Assembly (NCBI GenBank): GCA_016790695.1
Contig: JAEUOS010000190.1
Coordinates: 1-40,826 of the forward strand
DNA: 40,826 nucleotides
Reading direction: 5' to 3'
From: Burkholderiales bacterium
GTDB taxonomy: Bacteria > Pseudomonadota > Gammaproteobacteria > Burkholderiales > JAEUOS01
Shown piece by piece: positions 19,067 through 26,624 of the stretch. Under the pieces are notes generated by a model. That model had not been told where the DNA came from and ran no database searches. It was given only the letters and a program-made list of their open reading frames with translations. How positions within the stretch are numbered: the first letter of the stretch is position 1; every line of letters begins with the position of its first letter. Position numbers and translations under genes: made by a program.

Positions 19067-19173
19067 GGGCGATGCTCTTTCGGAGGGGCGAAGGATCGAG
19101 GCTGGAGTTTACGCCGATCGAGCCGGTCGCCCGGCCGATGCCGGCGCGCCTGCCCGATTGTGCGACTGCAGGA

Positions 19174-19202
19174 TTGACTAAATTCCTCGCATGGGGAATA
19201 CT
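19174..19202 (+). promoter_or_regulatory. Regulon promoter/operator, copy 1
   Basis: A -35 TTGACT (19174-19179) and a -10 AATACT (19197-19202) are exactly 17 bases apart. The spacer holds an 18-bp imperfect palindrome at 19182-19199: ATTCCT-CGCATG-GGGAAT, which runs into the -10. Copies 2 (25154) and 3 (31442, minus) share the layout base for base in spacing. The bases GCAGGATTGACT at the -35 are identical in copies 1 and 2. A repressor here would block polymerase. The expected start is near 19209, about 40 bases before the MetE-like gene. Confidence 0.8.
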
Positions 19203-19247
19203 CCGCCGCCAACCGCGTTCAAGGCGGGCAGATTGCGGAGGCGGGCA

Positions 19248-20306
19248 ATGGGCGCAGGCAGGGTCGAACCACACGGAGCTCACCTGGTCGGCAGCGTCGC
19301 ACTGGCTTCGCCGCCCGTGCTGTTTCGCACGGCTGGCGAGTTGCTGGGCGCTCGCCTGAAGCGCATCCCCGACGGCGAACCGGGCGGCCGCAACCTGTGG
19401 ATCTCCTGGCAGTACCCGCTGCTGCGCGCCAGCCCCTACCTGCAGGTCGACGAGAACGAGCCGGCCAACGCGTCGACCGGTTTTCGCCGGCTTGCGCTGG
19501 CGCCTGGCGTCGCCGCTGCCGACGTGCGTTTCGGGGAACTCGGCTATGCGCGCGAGGCGCGCGCCTCGTACGTGGATTTCCTGCGCGCCCGCCAGGCGGG
19601 CAAGCTGCCAGCCGATTGCCGTTTCCAGGTTTGCCTGCCGACGCCGTTCGCATGCGTGTTCCCCTTCGTCTCTGCCGGCGCCTTCGCGGCCGTGGAACCG
19701 GCCTACGAAGCGGCCATGATGGCAGAGCTGCAATCGCTGTTCGCCGAGATCCCGCACGCCGACCTCGCCTTGCAGTGGGATGTGTGCATCGAGATGGTGC
19801 TCTGGGACGGCGGTTCGCAGTTCATCAAGTCGCCGTGGGGGGAGCGCACGCGCGAGGAGGTCCTCGCGCGCATGACACGAATCTGCGCCGGCGTGCCCGC
19901 TGCGGTCGAACTCGGCGTTCACCTCTGCTACGGGGACTGGGAGGCGCGCCATTTCGTCGAGCCGCGCGACATGGGTCACATGGTGGACCTCGCCAGCGCG
20001 CTGCGGCATGCGATCGCCCACAAGCTTGCCTGGATCCACATGCCGGTGCCGGTCGGTCGCGACGACGACGGTTTCTTCAAGCCGCTGTCGGGGCTATCCG
20101 CCGACCCGGCCACCGAGATCTACCTCGGGCTGTTGCATCTCGCCGACGGCGTCGACGGCGCGCGACGGCGCATCGAAGCCGCGGGCAGGTACCTGGGAAG
20201 CTTCGGCGTGGCCACCGAATGCGGATTGGGACGCTGCAAGACCCCCGAGATGGTGTCCGACATTCTGCGTCTCCACGCGCAGACTGCCGCGCCACATGGC
20301 CGATAG
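19248..20306 (+). CDS. MetE/UROD-superfamily protein, single-domain, zinc site retained
   Basis: The protein resembles the catalytic C-terminal barrel of cobalamin-independent methionine synthase, part of the UROD/MetE-like superfamily. It keeps MetE-like zinc-ligand motifs: His225-x-Cys227 in GVHLCYGDW and Cys325 in ATECGLGR, with another Cys at 330. The N-terminal substrate-binding duplicate of MetE is missing (352 residues rather than ~750). Relatives include archaeal core MetE proteins and epoxyalkane:coenzyme M transferase, so a zinc-thiolate alkyl or methyl transfer is a fair guess; the substrate is unknown. I start at ATG 19248, preceded by GCGGAG; the upstream ATG at 19191 lies inside the operator, before the expected transcript start. 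It leads the TRAP transporter operon, which suggests a task in the same catabolic programme. Confidence 0.7.
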   Translation: MGAGRVEPHGAHLVGSVALASPPVLFRTAGELLGARLKRIPDGEPGGRNLWISWQYPLLRASPYLQVDENEPANASTGFRRLALAPGVAAADVRFGELGYAREARASYVDFLRARQAGKLPADCRFQVCLPTPFACVFPFVSAGAFAAVEPAYEAAMMAELQSLFAEIPHADLALQWDVCIEMVLWDGGSQFIKSPWGERTREEVLARMTRICAGVPAAVELGVHLCYGDWEARHFVEPRDMGHMVDLASALRHAIAHKLAWIHMPVPVGRDDDGFFKPLSGLSADPATEIYLGLLHLADGVDGARRRIEAAGRYLGSFGVATECGLGRCKTPEMVSDILRLHAQTAAPHGR

Positions 20307-20406
20307 CGCGCCGTCGACCCTCGCACCAACCCCGATTCAGGCTTCTTCCGGGATTCAATCGGCATGGCGCATGTCGCGCCTGCCCGCGTCGCAAAGGAGG
20401 CAGGAG

Positions 20407-21423
20407 ATGAAGAATCGATCATTGACGATCAAGGCATCCATTCTGGCCTGCGGTTTGGTCGCGGCCGCCGCGGCATCGGCGCAGGAGGTGGTCCTGAAGT
20501 TCGCCACCCTCAGTTCTCCCACAATGCACCTGGCGCGCGATGTGCTGGTGCCCTGGGCCGAGCGGGTGAACGTCGCCGGCAAGGGCATCGTGAGGATCGA
20601 ACCGGTGTTCGGCGAGAACCTCGCCAACCAGGCCAACGTCTACAGCCGGGTGCAGAACAACGTCGTTCAGGTGGCCTGGGGCTTGCAGGTGATGGTGCGC
20701 GGCCAGTTCCCGCTGACCGACCTGGTCGCGCTGCCGTTCATCGCCAGCAAGGCCGAGGATTCCTCCGTGGCGTTGTGGCGCCTGTACGCCTCCGGCAAGC
20801 TGGCGGCCGAGTACAAGGACATCGTGCCGATGGCGCTGGTGGTGTTCCCGCAGTATTCGGTGCATGCCACCAAGCCGGTGAAGTCCCTGGACGACATCCG
20901 GGGCATGAAGGTGCGGGCGGGCGGCAAGGTGGCGAGCGACATCGTCACCGCGCTGGGCGGCGCGCCGGTGTCCATGTCGGTAAGCGACATGTACCAGGCC
21001 CTGTCCAAGCAGACCGTCGACGCGACGCTGGTCCAGTGGACGGCGTTCCAGCCGTTCAAGCTCGATGAGGTGACCAGTCACCACCTCGACGGGCCATTCG
21101 GCTCTTCCGCGGGAATGATCTTCATGGCAAGAAAGGCGTTCGACGAGCTGCCTGCCGGCGCGCGCGACGTGATCCAGAAGAATTCCGGCGAAGCCCTGTC
21201 GCGAGAATATGGTGCCTTCTGGGATCGGGTGCAACTGGAGGCGCGCAACCGGACAGCCGGCCTGCCCAGGCATACCCTGGGTGTGCTCTCGGCGCAGGAT
21301 GCCGCCCGTGGCGCCAAGGCCCTGTCCGCGGTGACCGATTCCTGGGTGAGGGACACCCCCGGCGGCGCCGAAATACTCAAGGCATTCCGCGAGGAACTGT
21401 CTAGGATAGAAGCGCGCAAATGA
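20407..21423 (+). CDS. TRAP transporter solute-binding protein, DctP/TAXI-like DctP class
   Basis: The periplasmic receptor of a tripartite ATP-independent transporter; family members bind organic acids. The start is firm: ATG 20407 follows AAAGGAGGCAGGAG. A signal peptide spans ~25 residues and ends ASAQE. Conserved TRAP features include the mid-protein GMKVRAGGKVASDIVTALGG, whose Arg normally salt-bridges a substrate carboxylate, and SVSDMYQALSKQTVDA. The 338-residue length is normal. It follows the MetE-like gene by 100 bases and overlaps the permease gene by ATGA, so expression is coupled to the permease. The ligand is probably a carboxylate, inferred from the retained Arg. Confidence 0.93.
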   Translation: MKNRSLTIKASILACGLVAAAAASAQEVVLKFATLSSPTMHLARDVLVPWAERVNVAGKGIVRIEPVFGENLANQANVYSRVQNNVVQVAWGLQVMVRGQFPLTDLVALPFIASKAEDSSVALWRLYASGKLAAEYKDIVPMALVVFPQYSVHATKPVKSLDDIRGMKVRAGGKVASDIVTALGGAPVSMSVSDMYQALSKQTVDATLVQWTAFQPFKLDEVTSHHLDGPFGSSAGMIFMARKAFDELPAGARDVIQKNSGEALSREYGAFWDRVQLEARNRTAGLPRHTLGVLSAQDAARGAKALSAVTDSWVRDTPGGAEILKAFREELSRIEARK

Positions 21424-23375
21424 CGCCGGCCGGGGCCGCTGCCGCCGGCGGCCCGCTCGAACGTACCGAAGCGGCGGCGAAGGTGGCAAGCCGCTGGCTG
21501 GCGGCTGCCGGGGTATTGGGGATGATCGCGGTTGCCGGGCTCACGGTAACCGACGCGCTGCTGCGGTTTGCCTTCGCGGCGCCGATCCGTGCGTTGAACG
21601 AGATCGTCGCGATGATCTTCTCGGTGGCGGTGGCGGCCTGTCTGCCGTATGCGCTGGCCGCCGGTGGCCAACTGACCGTCGACATCCTCGAAAGCCGCAT
21701 GAGCCCGCGGGTGTCGGCGCTGCTCGAGGCGGCCGGCGCGTTGACCGTGCTGGCGCTGTTCTGCACCATCGCCTGGTGTGTCGGCGGCTACGCCGCGGAA
21801 CTGACCGCCGGACGGCGCGTGACCATCATTCTCGGCTGGCGACAGGGGCCGTGGACCTACGCTGTCGCTGCGCTGTTCGCGTATGCCGCGGTGGTCCAGT
21901 TCGTGCTGACACTGCGCGCCTGCGCCGGGGCGTGGCGCGCATTTGCCGCGGGAGGCACGGCGCACGCGGGCGATCGCGCGGCATTGACCCTGGCGCTCGC
22001 GGTCGTGCTGGCCACGTCCGCGTTGGTACTCTGGGCGGCGCTCGATTTCGCGCACGCCAAGCGCGTGGTGACCGCCAGTCCGGCAGCGTCGACGTTCGCC
22101 GCCTTCGCGATCATGTGGGTCCTGCTCCTGGGCAAGTTTCCGATGGGCGGCGTGATGGGGCTGCTCGGCGTGGCGGGCAGCATGCTGTTCCTCGACCCGA
22201 AGCCGGCGCTCTCCGCCCTCGGGTCGAACGTCGCCGGCTTCCTCACCAGCAGCGAGGTGGCGGTGCTGCCATTGTTCCTGCTCATGGGCAGCTTTGCCGC
22301 CGTGGCCGGCATCGCCGAGGACATCTATCGGCTTGCCCACGCGCTGCTGTCGGGCTTCCGCGGCGGCCTGGCGCTGGCGACCATCGGTGGCTGCGCCGGA
22401 TTCGGCGCGGTGACCGGATCGTCGGTGGCGACGGTGGCGACCATCGGCAAGGTGGCGATTCCGGAGATGTCGCAGCGCGGTTACTCGAACGAACTGACGA
22501 TGGGCTGCGTTGCCGCCGGCGGCACGCTCGGGCAATTGGTGCCGCCGTCTACGGCGATCATCGTCTATGCGCTGCTGACCGAGCAGTCGATCGGCAAGCT
22601 CTTCGTCGCCCTGGTGGTGCCGGCGGTGGTCACTGTGCTCGCCTACTTTGCGACCATCGCTCTGATCGTGCGGCTTCGCCCTGGGTCGGCACCGCCGACA
22701 ACGCGCAGCTCGGCAGCCGAAATCGCGGCGGCATTGCGCGGCGCCGTCGCGGTCTTCGTCCTCTTCGGCCTGGTGCTGGGCGGCCTGTATGCGGGCGTCT
22801 TCACGGCCACCGAGTCGGCGTCGGTTGGCGTGATCGGCGCCTTCCTGCTGGCACTGGTGCGCGGCAAACTGCGGCCCGCGAGCTTCTGGCAGGTGATGTC
22901 GGAGGCCACCTCCACGGTCGGCATGATCTACCTGCTCATCATCGGCGCGGTGACGTTCTCGTTCTACGTCGGCGTCACCGGCCTGCCTGAAAAGGTCGCC
23001 GCCTGGGTGGCAGGCCTGCAGATGGACAAGCTCACGCTGGTGGCCATCATTCTCCTCATCTATCTGGCGCTCGGCTGCGTGATGGATTCGTTCGGCCTGA
23101 TGATCATCACCACGCCCATCATCGCACCGCTGATCGCGCAGATGGGCTACGACCTCGTCTGGTGGGGCATCATCATGGTGGTGGTCGTCGAGACCGGCAT
23201 GATCACGCCGCCGTTCGGGCTCAACATGTTCGTGCTCAAGAGCATCGCCAGCGCGCCGTTGATGTCGATCTATCGGGGCTGCATCCCCTTCGTGATCGCG
23301 GATTTCGCCAAGCTGGCCCTGCTGGTTCTGGTGCCGGCCACGGTTCTGTGGCTGCCCTCGACCATGTTCAAGTAG
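21420..23375 (+). CDS. TRAP transporter permease, fused DctQM
   Basis: The two membrane subunits of a TRAP transporter are fused. Residues ~1-190 are the small four-helix DctQ part (LTVTDALLRFAFAAPIRALNEI region), a linker helix follows, and from ~residue 225 comes the large DctM part with its glycine-rich signatures (GCAGFGAVTGSSVATVATIG and AAGGTLGQLVPPSTAIIVYA). About 16 membrane segments are likely. DctM moves the ligand by sodium symport in known systems. The start overlaps the receptor stop (ATGA at 21420), so both come from one message. QM fusions are well known. The gene is the last of operon (a). Confidence 0.93.
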   Translation: MTPAGAAAAGGPLERTEAAAKVASRWLAAAGVLGMIAVAGLTVTDALLRFAFAAPIRALNEIVAMIFSVAVAACLPYALAAGGQLTVDILESRMSPRVSALLEAAGALTVLALFCTIAWCVGGYAAELTAGRRVTIILGWRQGPWTYAVAALFAYAAVVQFVLTLRACAGAWRAFAAGGTAHAGDRAALTLALAVVLATSALVLWAALDFAHAKRVVTASPAASTFAAFAIMWVLLLGKFPMGGVMGLLGVAGSMLFLDPKPALSALGSNVAGFLTSSEVAVLPLFLLMGSFAAVAGIAEDIYRLAHALLSGFRGGLALATIGGCAGFGAVTGSSVATVATIGKVAIPEMSQRGYSNELTMGCVAAGGTLGQLVPPSTAIIVYALLTEQSIGKLFVALVVPAVVTVLAYFATIALIVRLRPGSAPPTTRSSAAEIAAALRGAVAVFVLFGLVLGGLYAGVFTATESASVGVIGAFLLALVRGKLRPASFWQVMSEATSTVGMIYLLIIGAVTFSFYVGVTGLPEKVAAWVAGLQMDKLTLVAIILLIYLALGCVMDSFGLMIITTPIIAPLIAQMGYDLVWWGIIMVVVVETGMITPPFGLNMFVLKSIASAPLMSIYRGCIPFVIADFAKLALLVLVPATVLWLPSTMFK

Positions 23376-23433
23376 AGCGGGGACGGCGCGGCAACCAGGT
23401 CAACCGGCGGCTTCGTGCGGCGTTACTGGACTC

Positions 23434-23450
23434 GTGGGCAAGCTGCCCAC
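23434..23450 (+). terminator. Hairpin downstream of the TRAP operon
   Basis: GTGGGCA (23434-23440) pairs perfectly with TGCCCAC (23444-23450) across a 3-base loop, 59 bases after the permease stop. No T-run follows, so intrinsic termination is doubtful. It could protect the mRNA end or lie in the leader of the next gene. Confidence 0.3.
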
Positions 23451-23472
23451 GTCAACCGGTCTGGAGAACGCC

Positions 23473-23763
23473 ATGAAATCGTTGGTCCCGTTGATTGCCG
23501 CCGCCCTGCTGTCCGTGGCGTCGTTCCATGCGTCCGCGCAGGCGCCGAAACCCGCGGCTCCCGCTGCGGCACCTGCACCCGCCGCCGCGCCTGCCACACC
23601 CGCGCAGTCCGCGACGCCGGCCACACCGGCCACGCCTGCGAAGGAAGCCAAGGCCACCGCGCCGAAATCCGACGCCGGCAAGGCGCCCGGTGCCAAGTCC
23701 AAGGGCAAGGGCGGCGAGAAGGGCAAGGGCAAGAAGAAGGGCCACGCCAAGCACAAGCACTAG
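23473..23763 (+). CDS. Small exported Ala/Pro-rich protein with Lys/His-rich tail
   Basis: The 96-residue product begins at ATG 23473 after a GGAGA ribosome site. A signal peptide of ~22 residues (MKSLVPLIAAALLSVASFHA) ends at ASAQA. The mature part has no globular look: first an Ala/Pro/Thr-rich stretch built on PATP and PAAAPA repeats, then a strongly basic Gly/Lys tail ending GHAKHKH. No family function is known to me. A periplasmic polycation could bind acidic polymers such as cell-surface polysaccharide or nucleic acid, or metals through His; this is inference from composition. A strong terminator hairpin follows, so it is probably a monocistronic unit or the end of the TRAP transcript. 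Confidence 0.65.
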   Translation: MKSLVPLIAAALLSVASFHASAQAPKPAAPAAAPAPAAAPATPAQSATPATPATPAKEAKATAPKSDAGKAPGAKSKGKGGEKGKGKKKGHAKHKH

Positions 23764-23782
23764 CGCCCGCACCTGCGCGCGA

Positions 23783-23826
23783 GCGCCCGGACGCGGGGCA
23801 GCCCCGTCGTCCGGGCGCCTGAGTTT
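23783..23826 (+). terminator. Rho-independent-type terminator hairpin
   Basis: GCGCCCGGAC (23783-23792) and GTCCGGGCGC (23809-23818) form a perfect 10-bp stem; inside it CGGGG and CCCCG can pair as well. A short GTTT follows (23823-23826). It lies 20 bases after the stop of the small basic protein. Confidence 0.65.
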
Positions 23827-23858
23827 CCCGACACCTGCCATCCAGGAGCCTGCTCGCC

Positions 23859-24446
23859 ATGCCGAACTTTCCGCTCTTGCGGCATTGCGCCGCGACCGTC
23901 TGCATGATCGGCGCCGGGTTGTGCGCCGTGCCCCAGGCCGCGTTTGCCGACCCGCCGTCCCATGCGCCCGCGCATGGCTGGCGCAAGAAGCACGATCCCT
24001 ACTATCAGGGCTATGCCGGCAAGAAATGGGAGCGGGACTATGGCATCGTCGCCGGCAAGTGCCTGCGCGAGGCGGCGGGCGCGGCCATCGGCGGTGTCGT
24101 CGGCGGGGCGATCGGCTCACAGGTGGGCAGCGGCGAGGGCCGCAAGGTCGCCATCGTCATCGGCAGCGTGCTCGGGGCCGTGATCGGCGCGAAGATCGGC
24201 CGGGATCTGGACCAGGCCGACCGCGCCTGCGTCGGCCATGCGCTGGAGCTGGCCCGGGACCAGCGCCCGGTCGTCTGGAATGCCGGGGACATCGCCTACC
24301 GGCTCACCCCGACCGGCGACCTCGAGCGTGGCGGCCAGCCCTGCCGCAACTACACGCTGTCGATCGCGGCGGCGGGCAAGCCGGCGCAGTCCGTCAAGGG
24401 CCTGGCCTGCCGCAGCGGCGACGGCACCTGGCAGGTGCAGAACTGA
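23859..24446 (+). CDS. Glycine-zipper envelope protein (17-kDa surface-antigen-like)
   Basis: The 195-residue product has a signal peptide (hydrophobic core MIGAGLCAV, cleavage near AAFA-DPP). Residues ~73-118 are a double glycine-zipper membrane hairpin (AAGAAIGGVVGGAIGSQVG, then IVIGSVLGAVIGAKIGRDL), as in Rickettsia 17-kDa antigen-like outer-membrane proteins. The C-terminal ~75 residues are a small beta-rich domain with three Cys (CVGHALE, PCRNYTL, GLACRSG), a pattern shared with that family's surface-antigen domain. No lipobox was seen. The ribosome site is CAGGAG. It is convergent with the SYLF gene at 24475. Function inferred: a structural or envelope-stability role. Confidence 0.8.
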   Translation: MPNFPLLRHCAATVCMIGAGLCAVPQAAFADPPSHAPAHGWRKKHDPYYQGYAGKKWERDYGIVAGKCLREAAGAAIGGVVGGAIGSQVGSGEGRKVAIVIGSVLGAVIGAKIGRDLDQADRACVGHALELARDQRPVVWNAGDIAYRLTPTGDLERGGQPCRNYTLSIAAAGKPAQSVKGLACRSGDGTWQVQN

Positions 24447-24474
24447 GCCGCCATGCGCGCCGCGATGCGTGGCG

Positions 24475-25023
24475 TCAGCGCTCGATCTTGCTGATCTTCG
24501 AGCCCTCGAAGGTCAGGTTGTACATCAGGCCCTTGTTCGAGAAGATGAATCCGATGATGGGTTCCTTGAGGGTCTCGGTGCTGATCTCGCCGCCGGCGCC
24601 CAGCGTGGCCAGCGCGACGCTGCCGTCGACGCCCGCCTTCCAGCCGGCGCTCTTGCGGAAATCCGCGAGCACCTTCGGATTCATGAACAGGATCAGCTGC
24701 GACTTGATCTGCGCGCCCAGCTGGAAGCCGATCGAGGCCGAGGCCGTGTTGTAGTACGCGACCGGCTTGCCCTTGACCAGGAGCGCGCCCTCGCCGTACT
24801 CGCCGCCGACGCCGATGCCGGCCTTGACCACCTCCGGAAACACCAGCATGCCGGCCGCCTTGCCGGCGAGGCTCCTGCCGGCGCTCGTGTGCTTGTAGAA
24901 GTTCTCGACCGCTTCCTTGACTTTGGCGTCGATCTCCTCCTTCGAGGCGGCGCTCGCCGCCGATGGCTGCATCAGCCAGGCAGCGGCAACGAGGGTGGCG
25001 GCGAGAAGGCTGCGGATGTTCAT
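24475..25023 (-). CDS. SYLF/YSC84-domain lipid-binding exported protein
   Basis: The 182-residue product starts at ATG 25023 after AAGGAGTGAAGCC. The signal peptide ends SAASAA-SKEE. The mature protein is one SYLF (Ysc84-type) domain: GMLVFPEVVKAGIGVGGEYGEGAL, then SIGFQLGAQIKSQLILFMN, then a Gly-rich strand GVDGSVALATLGAGGEIST. In eukaryotes the domain binds phosphoinositides; the many bacterial exported versions have no settled role. The promoter region runs back to back with regulon promoter copy 2, but nothing ties this gene to the regulon. An upstream extension of the frame lacks a ribosome site and would spoil the signal peptide. Confidence 0.85.
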   Translation of the reverse strand: MNIRSLLAATLVAAAWLMQPSAASAASKEEIDAKVKEAVENFYKHTSAGRSLAGKAAGMLVFPEVVKAGIGVGGEYGEGALLVKGKPVAYYNTASASIGFQLGAQIKSQLILFMNPKVLADFRKSAGWKAGVDGSVALATLGAGGEISTETLKEPIIGFIFSNKGLMYNLTFEGSKISKIER

Positions 25024-25153
25024 GGCTTCACTCCTTGTCGAGTCGGCGTCACGGCGCCTGCGGTGCGTGCCGCCCGGCGCATCGCCCGCAGTGTGCCATG
25101 CCTGACGGGGGTGGGGCACCCCGGCACGCGCGCAGGCGCCCCGCAGCGCAGGA

Positions 25154-25182
25154 TTGACTTAATTCCCTCGTTCGGGAATACT
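25154..25182 (+). promoter_or_regulatory. Regulon promoter/operator, copy 2
   Basis: The -35 TTGACT (25154-25159) and -10 AATACT (25177-25182) are 17 bases apart. The spacer contains the perfect-armed palindrome ATTCCC-TCGTTC-GGGAAT (25162-25179). Spacing between -35, palindrome and -10 is identical to copies 1 and 3. The expected start near 25189 gives a ~43-base leader to the TTG start at 25232. Confidence 0.82.
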
Positions 25183-25231
25183 GCGGCGCCGTGCCGGCTG
25201 GCGGCACGACGACGCGGGCAGGGAGGCGCAA

Positions 25232-25630
25232 TTGACGAGCGAGAGTCCGGCGGAACACCCCAACGTCGCGTTGTTGCGCCGCATCTACGCGCGCGACCGC
25301 GACACGTTCTTCCGCATGGTCACGCCCGACTACCGCTGCCACACGCCGGGCGCGAGCCCGGTGGCCGGCACGGTGCGGGGCGCCGAGGGCATGCGCCGCC
25401 ACATCGAGCAGGGGCAGGAACTCTCCGGCGGCACGTTCCGCGTCACCCACCAGGGATTCTTCCTGGCCGACGACCGTTGGGGCATGGTGCCGGTGCGCCT
25501 GTCGGGGCAGCGCCAGGGACGCACGCTCGACATGGCGGCCTTCGGCATCTGGCGCTTCGTCGACGGGCGGATCGCCGAGCATTGGGAGAACCCGCTGGAC
25601 ATTCCGGCGTTCGATGCGTTCTGGTCATGA
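25232..25630 (+). CDS. SnoaL/NTF2-like small protein, first gene of catabolic operon (b)
   Basis: The 132-residue product looks like a SnoaL-type NTF2 fold: an early helix (NVALLRRIYARDRDTFFRMVTPDYRCHTPG), then beta strands ending in the typical IWRFVDGRIAEHWENPLD. The fold serves isomerases, hydratases, cyclases and accessory proteins, so the reaction cannot be named; the His/Trp in EHWEN often line the pocket. I accept the TTG start at 25232 because GGGAGG lies five bases upstream and the promoter copy 2 start is just before it. No ATG is available before the conserved region. It precedes the TctC-like receptor by 13 bases. Confidence 0.72.
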   Translation: MTSESPAEHPNVALLRRIYARDRDTFFRMVTPDYRCHTPGASPVAGTVRGAEGMRRHIEQGQELSGGTFRVTHQGFFLADDRWGMVPVRLSGQRQGRTLDMAAFGIWRFVDGRIAEHWENPLDIPAFDAFWS

Positions 25631-25643
25631 AGGGAGCGATGTG

Positions 25644-26609
25644 ATGACGAAGATGAGACGTCTGGCGCGGCGGCTGATCGCCGCACTGGTCTGGGTGGCG
25701 GCGGCGCAGGCGCTGCCGGCCCTGGCGCAGGAATACCCCGCGCGCCCGCTGCAGATGATGATGCCGTTCCCGCCGGGCGGGATCGTCGACATCATGGGGC
25801 GCGGCTTCGCACAGGCCCTGGGTGCGCGGCTGGGGCAGCAGGTGGTGGTGGTCAACCGGCCCGGTGCCGGCCTCACCATCGGCATGGCGGCGGTCGCCCA
25901 GGCCCCTGCCGACGGCTACACCATCATCTACACCCCGGTCACGCCGGTGACCATCCAGCCGCACCGCATGAAGAGCCTGAGCTACACGCGCGAGTCCTTC
26001 ATCCCGCTGTGCCAGGTCTACGAGAGCCTGTTCTTCGTCGCCGTGGGGCCGAAGTCGCCGTTCCAGGACCTGAAGTCGCTGCTCGACCATGCACGCGCCA
26101 ATCCGGGCAAGCTGCGCTACGCGACGCCCGGCGTCGGCAGCTCGCCGCACCTCGCGGGCGCCGAACTGTGGCAGAAGGCCGGCGTGCAGCTGACCGACGT
26201 CGCCTATGCCGGCGAGGTGCAGTCCATCCCGAACCTGGTCTCCGGGGACATCGACCTGGGCATCATCACCACCACCGGCGTCAACATGGGCAAGCTGCGT
26301 CCGCTGGCGGTGTTCGCCGACGCGCGCTACGCCGCCTATCCGAACGTGCCGACGGTCACCGAGGCCGGCCTGCCGGTGCTGCCGTCGGGCTATGGCGGGC
26401 TGTTCGTGCGCGCCGACACGCCGGCGCCGGTCGTGGCGCGTCTCGAGGGTGCGTGCCGCGAGGCGGCCGCCGATCCCTCGTATCGCGAGCTCGCGCAAAA
26501 GCAGTTCCAGCTGTCCAACTTCGTCGACCGCGCCGGTTTCACCGCGCGCATCGACGCGGACTTCCGGGCCAAGGCGGCGCTGCTGCCGACGCTCAAGCTG
26601 CCGGAATAG
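25644..26609 (+). CDS. Tripartite tricarboxylate-type receptor (Bug/TctC family)
   Basis: A periplasmic solute receptor of the family hugely expanded in Bordetella, Cupriavidus and relatives. The signal peptide spans ~37 residues and ends ALAQEYPARPL; the family motifs MMPFPPGGIVDIMGR and VVVVNRPGAGLTIGMAAVAQAPADGYT follow at once. The length of 321 residues is normal. ATG 25644 follows AGGGAGCG; an in-frame GTG three bases earlier is possible. No TctA or TctB membrane gene is in the window, so it must borrow a permease or work as a sensor-type orphan receptor, as many Bug proteins appear to. The substrate is probably the organic acid broken down by the operon's enzymes. Confidence 0.92.
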   Translation: MTKMRRLARRLIAALVWVAAAQALPALAQEYPARPLQMMMPFPPGGIVDIMGRGFAQALGARLGQQVVVVNRPGAGLTIGMAAVAQAPADGYTIIYTPVTPVTIQPHRMKSLSYTRESFIPLCQVYESLFFVAVGPKSPFQDLKSLLDHARANPGKLRYATPGVGSSPHLAGAELWQKAGVQLTDVAYAGEVQSIPNLVSGDIDLGIITTTGVNMGKLRPLAVFADARYAAYPNVPTVTEAGLPVLPSGYGGLFVRADTPAPVVARLEGACREAAADPSYRELAQKQFQLSNFVDRAGFTARIDADFRAKAALLPTLKLPE

Positions 26610-26624
26610 GGCGCCGGCGCCGTC

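Noticed and set aside
15134..19177. 1,347-codon plus-strand frame through trpC and the three minus-strand genes
   Set aside because: Shadow frame: it overlaps trpC in another frame and opposes M61, mocA and xdhC, all with intact motifs.
19191..19247. ATG at 19191 as start of the MetE-like protein
   Set aside because: It lies inside the operator, ahead of the expected transcript start, and has no ribosome site; 19248 fits better.
20332..20362. CCGATT/AATCGG inverted repeat before the TRAP receptor as an operator
   Set aside because: Six-bp arms with a 19-base gap in a 100-base internal gap; too weak to call.
23399..23459. Direct repeat GTCAACCGG (23399-23407, 23451-23459) as an att site or insertion scar
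   Set aside because: Only nine bases, no integrase or mobile gene nearby; probably chance, though the hairpin between the copies is real.
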